64,000 nt of DNA from Pardosa pseudoannulata (taxonomy: Eukaryota > Arthropoda > Arachnida > Araneae > Lycosidae): NCBI GenBank assembly GCA_032207245.1, contig CM063502.1:65671069-65735068 (forward strand), in the 5' to 3' direction. A model generated the notes under the pieces. That model was not told where the DNA came from, did no database searches, and saw only the letters and a list, made by a program, of their open reading frames with translations. Of this stretch, positions 59,892 through 64,000 are shown piece after piece. The position numbers were made by a program, and so were the translations under genes. Each line of letters starts with the position of its first letter. Within the stretch, counting starts at the first letter, position 1.

Positions 59892-60281
59892 GGTTTATCA
59901 GGATAGTTATTTGTTGCCAAAAATTGAGGGCCGGACCACCAAATTGAACACTCAGTCAAATCTTGCGGGTTCGCTCCTCTGGAAATTAGATCAGCGGGGT
60001 TGTCTTTGGATGGTACGTGATGCCATTGTGACACGTCTGTCAGTTCATGAATAGCTGCTACTCTGTTTTGAACAAAAGTTTTAAGAACAAAGGGTTCCTT
60101 TTGTATCCATGAAAGTACTATCATGGAGTCACTCCAAAGGTATACTTGTGTTATTGTCACTTTTAAAGCAGTAAGAACCTTTCTCATCAGTCGAGACAGC
60201 AATACGGCTGCGCAGAGCTCAAGCCTCGGTATGGTCAGACTTTTAACAGGAGAAACTCTGGATTTGCTGGTAATTAGTTTT
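59892..60281 (-). pseudogene. Second copy of the RNase H segment replacing the integrase core
   Basis: This 390-bp block repeats 61080-61469 with only about four base differences. It encodes the central and C-terminal part of the RNase H domain (IPRLELCAAVLLSRL with the catalytic Glu, LWSDSMIVLSWI with a catalytic Asp, and WHHVPSKDNPADLISRG with the final conserved Asp). It sits where the catalytic core of integrase should be: upstream (60299-60420) is the start of the core, downstream (59882) is the C-terminal region. Both junctions are abrupt. The near identity of the two copies shows the duplication is young relative to the decay of most repeats in this window. It may be a template switch during reverse transcription. 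Confidence 0.9.
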
Positions 60282-60298
60282 TCTCTAAATGCATTGCT

Positions 60299-60420
60299 TT
60301 CGACGCGAAGCATATAAATATGCAAATGTAAATTTTGTGATAGATACCTTTCCTCTGACCCCTATACTTGATAAAGAAAGGGCTGCAAAAATCTGCGCTA
60401 GTGACGTTAAAGGGAAAGGT
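60299..60420 (-). pseudogene. Start of BEL/Pao integrase catalytic core, truncated
   Basis: In the frame one base off from the upstream ORF, the minus strand reads NVTSADFCSPFFIKYRGQR and then a hydrophobic strand ending ASKAMHLE. This is the typical opening of a BEL/Pao integrase core: the first catalytic Asp in a D-F-x-G-P-F motif (here D-F-C-S-P-F) followed by the second strand. The sequence then jumps into the duplicated RNase H block, so the second Asp and the Glu of the D-D-E triad are missing. A run of A at about 60421-60426 explains the one-base frame change from the preceding zinc-binding domain. Confidence 0.8.
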
Positions 60421-61519
60421 TTTTTCTAACTCTTTCTTCGGGTAATTCTCCCATTAATTGATTCATTACCCGCGGCTTTGCCTTAAAACAGATAACGCAG
60501 TTATGTGCAATTTTTCTACATATATTTCTCCCATTAATTATCCAAAACTGCTGTCTAATTTGATGCAGTAAAGCTTGGGGACCCGAATGCAAATACTTTG
60601 TATGATAGTGACTAACAATCAATTCTGTTAATTTATGTTTGGCTGGTAGCAAGATTGGATACTTTTTCTCAAAGGTTAAGTTGCTATTGCTCAACCTACC
60701 TCCTACTCTTAAAACACCCTTTTTATCCACAAAGGGATTTAAACTACATATTGGACTTGCCTTTGAAATCTGTTTGACCTTTTTAATGGTACTCAGTTCC
60801 TCCTGGAAACTTAGGTTTTCTACCAATCTTACCAACTTGATTTCAGCCTCCTTTAAGTCTTCAACTCTTAATGGACCGCTCTTGCGACTGTTTTTCCTAC
60901 AGTTGCTGATGAATCTGAAAACAAAACTCAGAATTCGAATAATCTTAGTATAATTGTTACTAATATTTAACAAATTGTTCACAAAGATGTCCGTAGTAAT
61001 ACTATAACTAGTATTAGCTTCGGTTTTAGTAACTGTCAGTTCTGAAAAAAAGTCATCCTTTATCACAGTCTCTGGAATTGGTTTATCAGGATAGTTATTT
61101 GTGGCCATAAATTGAGGGCCGGACCACCAAATTGAACACTCAGTCAAATCTTGCGGGTTCGCTCCTCTGGAAATTAGATCAGCGGGGTTGTCTTTGGATG
61201 GTACGTGATGCCATTGTGACACATCTGTCAGTTCATGAATAGCTGCTACTCTGTTTTGGACAAAAGTTTTAAGAACAAAGGGTTCCTTTTGTATCCATGA
61301 AAGTACTATCATGGAGTCACTCCAAAGGTATACTTGTGTTATTGTCACTTTTAAAGCAGTAAGAACCTTTCTCATCAGTCGAGACAGCAATACGGCTGCG
61401 CAGAGCTCAAGCCTCGGTATGGTCAGACTTTTAACAGGAGAAACTCTGGATTTGCTGGTAATTAGTTTTACCAGTGCCCTTTCGGACAGACTCGTGGATT
61501 TACAGTAAATTACTGCTCC
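60407..61519 (-). pseudogene. BEL/Pao RNase H and integrase zinc-binding domain
   Basis: Continues the main pol frame directly after an in-frame TAA (61520-61522). The first codons (GAVIYC) complete the RNase H start. Then come PRLELCAA, the LWSDSMIVLSW block and the HHVPSKDNPAD block. The next 150 residues are the linker, and then the integrase N-terminal zinc-binding domain: two His in SHYHTKYLHSG, QIRQQFWI, and CVIC as the cysteine pair. The frame ends at a TAA (60407-60409) caused by a one-base change in an A-run. The longest ATG-started piece is 327 aa from 61390. Apart from the two lesions at its borders, the reading frame is well preserved. Confidence 0.88.
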
Positions 61520-63814
61520 TTAGCATCTCTCCGAAGCATCGCAGAATCCATGGATCTCAATCATGGTAGCTTGCTCGGTTATTATAGGTCTCTCAATGTC
61601 CATGTTATTTATACTTTCTAATGACTTAAGGAATTGGTTCCACTCATGATATTCTGGAGCAGGCAGCGGATCATTCCAATCTAGTTTTAAACTCCAAAGT
61701 CTCTGCATGAAGATTTTTGCTTTGGCAATAATTGGACCAAGCAAACCAAGAGGATCGAAGAGCCTGGCTATTGTGGATAGTACGCATCGTTTGGTGTAAG
61801 AAGTACTAAATTCAATTTTGACCGTGAAGTTGAAACAATCCTTCAACGGTTTCCAGGAAACCCCCAATGTTTTTGTTACCGGTTGATTCTCAAAGCAATA
61901 TTTCCCTTCTGATTCCGGTGATAGTTCTGGGTTATTTGCATACCATTTATGCATATGCATACCGGCTCTCAACATAATCTCTATAAGTTGACGCTGTAGT
62001 TCTTTGGCTTCTTCAAGGGTAGGGGCACCGCATAAGACATCATCCATGTAGAAATTGTCTCTTAATACTGCAGCTGCAAGAGGATAATTGTTTTGTTCGT
62101 CAGCTGCAAGCTGCATCAATGTCCTCATAGCGAGATAGGGTGCACATACCGTGCCATATGTTACGGTTAACAACTCGTAAGTCTTCGGGGTCTCATTTGG
62201 ATTATCACTCCATAAAATTCTCTGAAGGCAATGTTGACTAGGATCTATCAGTATCATGCGATACATCTGTTTCACATCAGCTGTGAACGCCACTGAATAA
62301 GTTCTGAAATTTATCATGATGGAATACAAGTCACGTTGAATAACTCCTCCATTATATTGTATCGAATTTAATGAAAGGCCATTTGTTGTTTTTGCAGAAC
62401 AATTAAAAACTACACGCAATTTAGTAGTCGATTTCTCGGGGCGGTATACACCGTGGTGTGTTGCATAATAAGTAACTTCCGGTTCCTTATCCTCTACCAC
62501 TTGTCTCATGTGGCCAAGATTTAGATACTCATTTAAAAATTCACGATACAACGATAAATAGTCTGGATCTCTTCCCAGTCGTACCCATAGCAATTTTAGC
62601 CTTTTAAGTGCATTCTCTCTAGATTGACCTAAACAGGAGGGGTCTTGTTTAAGGGGCATTTTTACAACGTATCTTCCTTCTTTATTTCTCCAGTGTGTAT
62701 TCATAAAGTGTTCATCACAAATAGTGGTTTCTTTACTTTTAATTGTATCTTCAACACTTTCAATTTCCCAAAAACCCCGTAATAACTCATCTAAATCAAT
62801 GCTATCCTTTATAAGACCGCAATGCATCTTATTTACACTTGGAGTTGGGACACTCCCACTAACTAAATATCCAAAAATAGAATTCTGCAAAATTAATTTT
62901 GTATTTGAGGGATATATTTGTCCAGGAATTAGAGTCTCGTAAAAAACTTCATTTGACAAAAGGGCATCAACAGGACCTGGCATATCAAAATTCTCATCTG
63001 CAAGATTTAATTTATTTAATTCCTGTCTATTTACATTCAGTCGCTCGGAAGGTACAAATGAATCAGTTATCCGTGATACGACGAGGAAATCCAAGTTCGT
63101 TTGGAAACTCATATCTGCATTGGTTAATGTTGCATTAACTTTTGACCTCACATTTATTGCCATATCACCTAGTCCTGACAACACTCTGTTTATTTTTTCC
63201 TTCTTTAACCCGATTCTTTCAGCGCATGAAAGGGTTATTAAATTACACATTGAACCCGAATCCATTAAACAACGTAATTTATGAATATTATTACTCTCAT
63301 CTCGAAAATAACAAATGCATGTACTTAATAGGACGGTTTTTCCATCGTCATTACTTGTAGTTGTAAACAATTTATTGGATTGCTCACAGATTGCTGTCGG
63401 TATAAATTCTACTGAGTGTTGAGAAATATTTTGCTCTTGTTTAGATTTATGGCCACCTGGAATCGCATAATTATCCGTCACTGGCTCCTGCCTAACCTCA
63501 TCTTTTTTATCCCACATTAAGTTCGCAGTTTTCTCTAATGAAAAACAAAGACTCCTGTGGTGTAATTTCGAACAACAATTGCACTTATATTTACTTTTGC
63601 ATGACGCAACTCGATGATGCTGTGAAAGACATCTGAAGCAACAGTTATTATTCTTGATTACATTTATTCTCTCGTTTACTGATAATTTATTATATTTATT
63701 GCACTTGTACAACGGATGATCCTCCGAGCATCCCAGTATACATTTTGAATTTTTCATATCAGAAAAAAAACACCTTTGAAACATTTTTTGAACTTGGTTG
63801 TTTACGAAATGCAT
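61520..63814 (-). pseudogene. BEL/Pao polyprotein: Gag zinc knuckles, protease, reverse transcriptase
   Basis: A 764-aa open frame. Residues about 25-90 carry the Cys/His-rich knuckles of Gag (CILGCSEDHPLYKC and a C-x2-C, H-H, C series). The aspartic protease active site is LMDSGSMCNLIT (about 184-195). RT spans roughly 375-600: KLRVVFNCSA, AFTADVKQMY with the first catalytic Asp near 513, and the YMDD box at 589-592. LGVSWKP and RLFDPLGLLGP follow, the connection typical of BEL/Pao. The C-terminus (IHGFCDAS) opens RNase H, including its first catalytic Asp, and stops at an in-frame TAA where other family members have a tyrosine-like position. RT and protease motifs look intact; later domains are broken. 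The first 20 residues probably overlap the upstream frame, because a T-run shifts the frame there. Confidence 0.93.
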
Positions 63815-64000
63815 TAAAATTCTCAGATTGTTTTCCGCGAGAAGTTGAATATAGATCCACTTCCTGGGAAAGTTTTAAAGGTTTAAACCATTCATCTGCC
63901 TGCTTTATACTTATATGGGATGCAGTCTCTTTATCTAAAGTTTGGAATATTTTATCCGCAATAATCAATTGGTTTAAAGTTTCGAAATCTGAAACTTTTC
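63762..64000 (-). pseudogene. BEL/Pao Gag, partial, cut by the window edge
   Basis: The minus-strand frame is open from the window end through SDFETLNQLIIADKIFQTLD, the helical Gag region with an A-D-x-I-F/L pattern seen just before the zinc knuckles in BEL/Pao. It runs on through SIKQADEWFKPLKLSQEV to NVSKVFFF and a stop. The continuation (SDMKNSKC and the knuckles) lies in the next frame; the switch is at a run of eight T at about 63762-63769. One T fewer would join the frames, so this is most simply a single-base insertion. The Gag N-terminus and 5' LTR lie beyond 64000. Confidence 0.8.

Overview
This window looks like intergenic DNA from a large, AT-rich animal genome. The content fits an arthropod, and I would guess a chelicerate such as a spider: tRNA-headed SINEs, BEL/Pao, piggyBac, hAT and pogo/Tigger elements, and long TA microsatellites. 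The organism is an inference; nothing in the sequence proves it. I see no convincing host protein gene, no standalone tRNA or rRNA gene, and no bacterial-style operon or CRISPR array. Nearly all open frames are short and arise by chance or belong to decayed transposons.

Layout. 0-10 kb: a hAT MITE (1007-1507), a 176-bp tandem array (2306-3195), a LINE relic (4200-4515), two nested hAT elements (5670-7612 around 6182-7579) and a TA tract. 10-20 kb: a fold-back element (10326-10779), SINEs (one split by a hAT element at 13403-14097), a piggyBac element with a transposase remnant (16894-18242), and a short TTAA element (19325-19572). 20-31 kb: mostly featureless AT-rich DNA with SINEs of two families, a local duplication (23.8/26.3 kb) and TA tracts up to about 200 bp. 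31-43 kb: a 276-bp satellite array (31.1-32.8 kb) with diverged relatives at 37 and 42 kb, a second piggyBac relic (33547-34218), a Tigger-like MITE (35284-36153), and several tandem duplications. 43-58 kb: nested hAT elements (43898-44985 around 44205-44648), further hAT copies, a Mutator-like relic (49.6 kb), a hairpin cluster (53.9-55.0 kb) and a Tigger relic (55675-57658) with a TTAA element inside it. 59.1-64.0 kb: a damaged BEL/Pao retrotransposon on the minus strand, cut by the right window edge.

The observations most worth following are these. (1) Four TTAA-flanked elements carry palindromic boxes close to their ends; two of them also share a TATACCTAT block and an internal repeat of the end of the TIR. 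(2) In the BEL/Pao element most of the integrase core is replaced by a second, nearly identical 390-bp copy of its own RNase H segment. (3) Nine hAT-type elements are defined by TIRs, and eight of them by clear 8-bp target duplications, including three nesting events that give a relative insertion order. (4) There is a 50-bp perfect palindrome and a cluster of strong hairpins, one of which is microRNA-precursor-like in outline. All calls come from reading the sequence by eye; no database or alignment was run.
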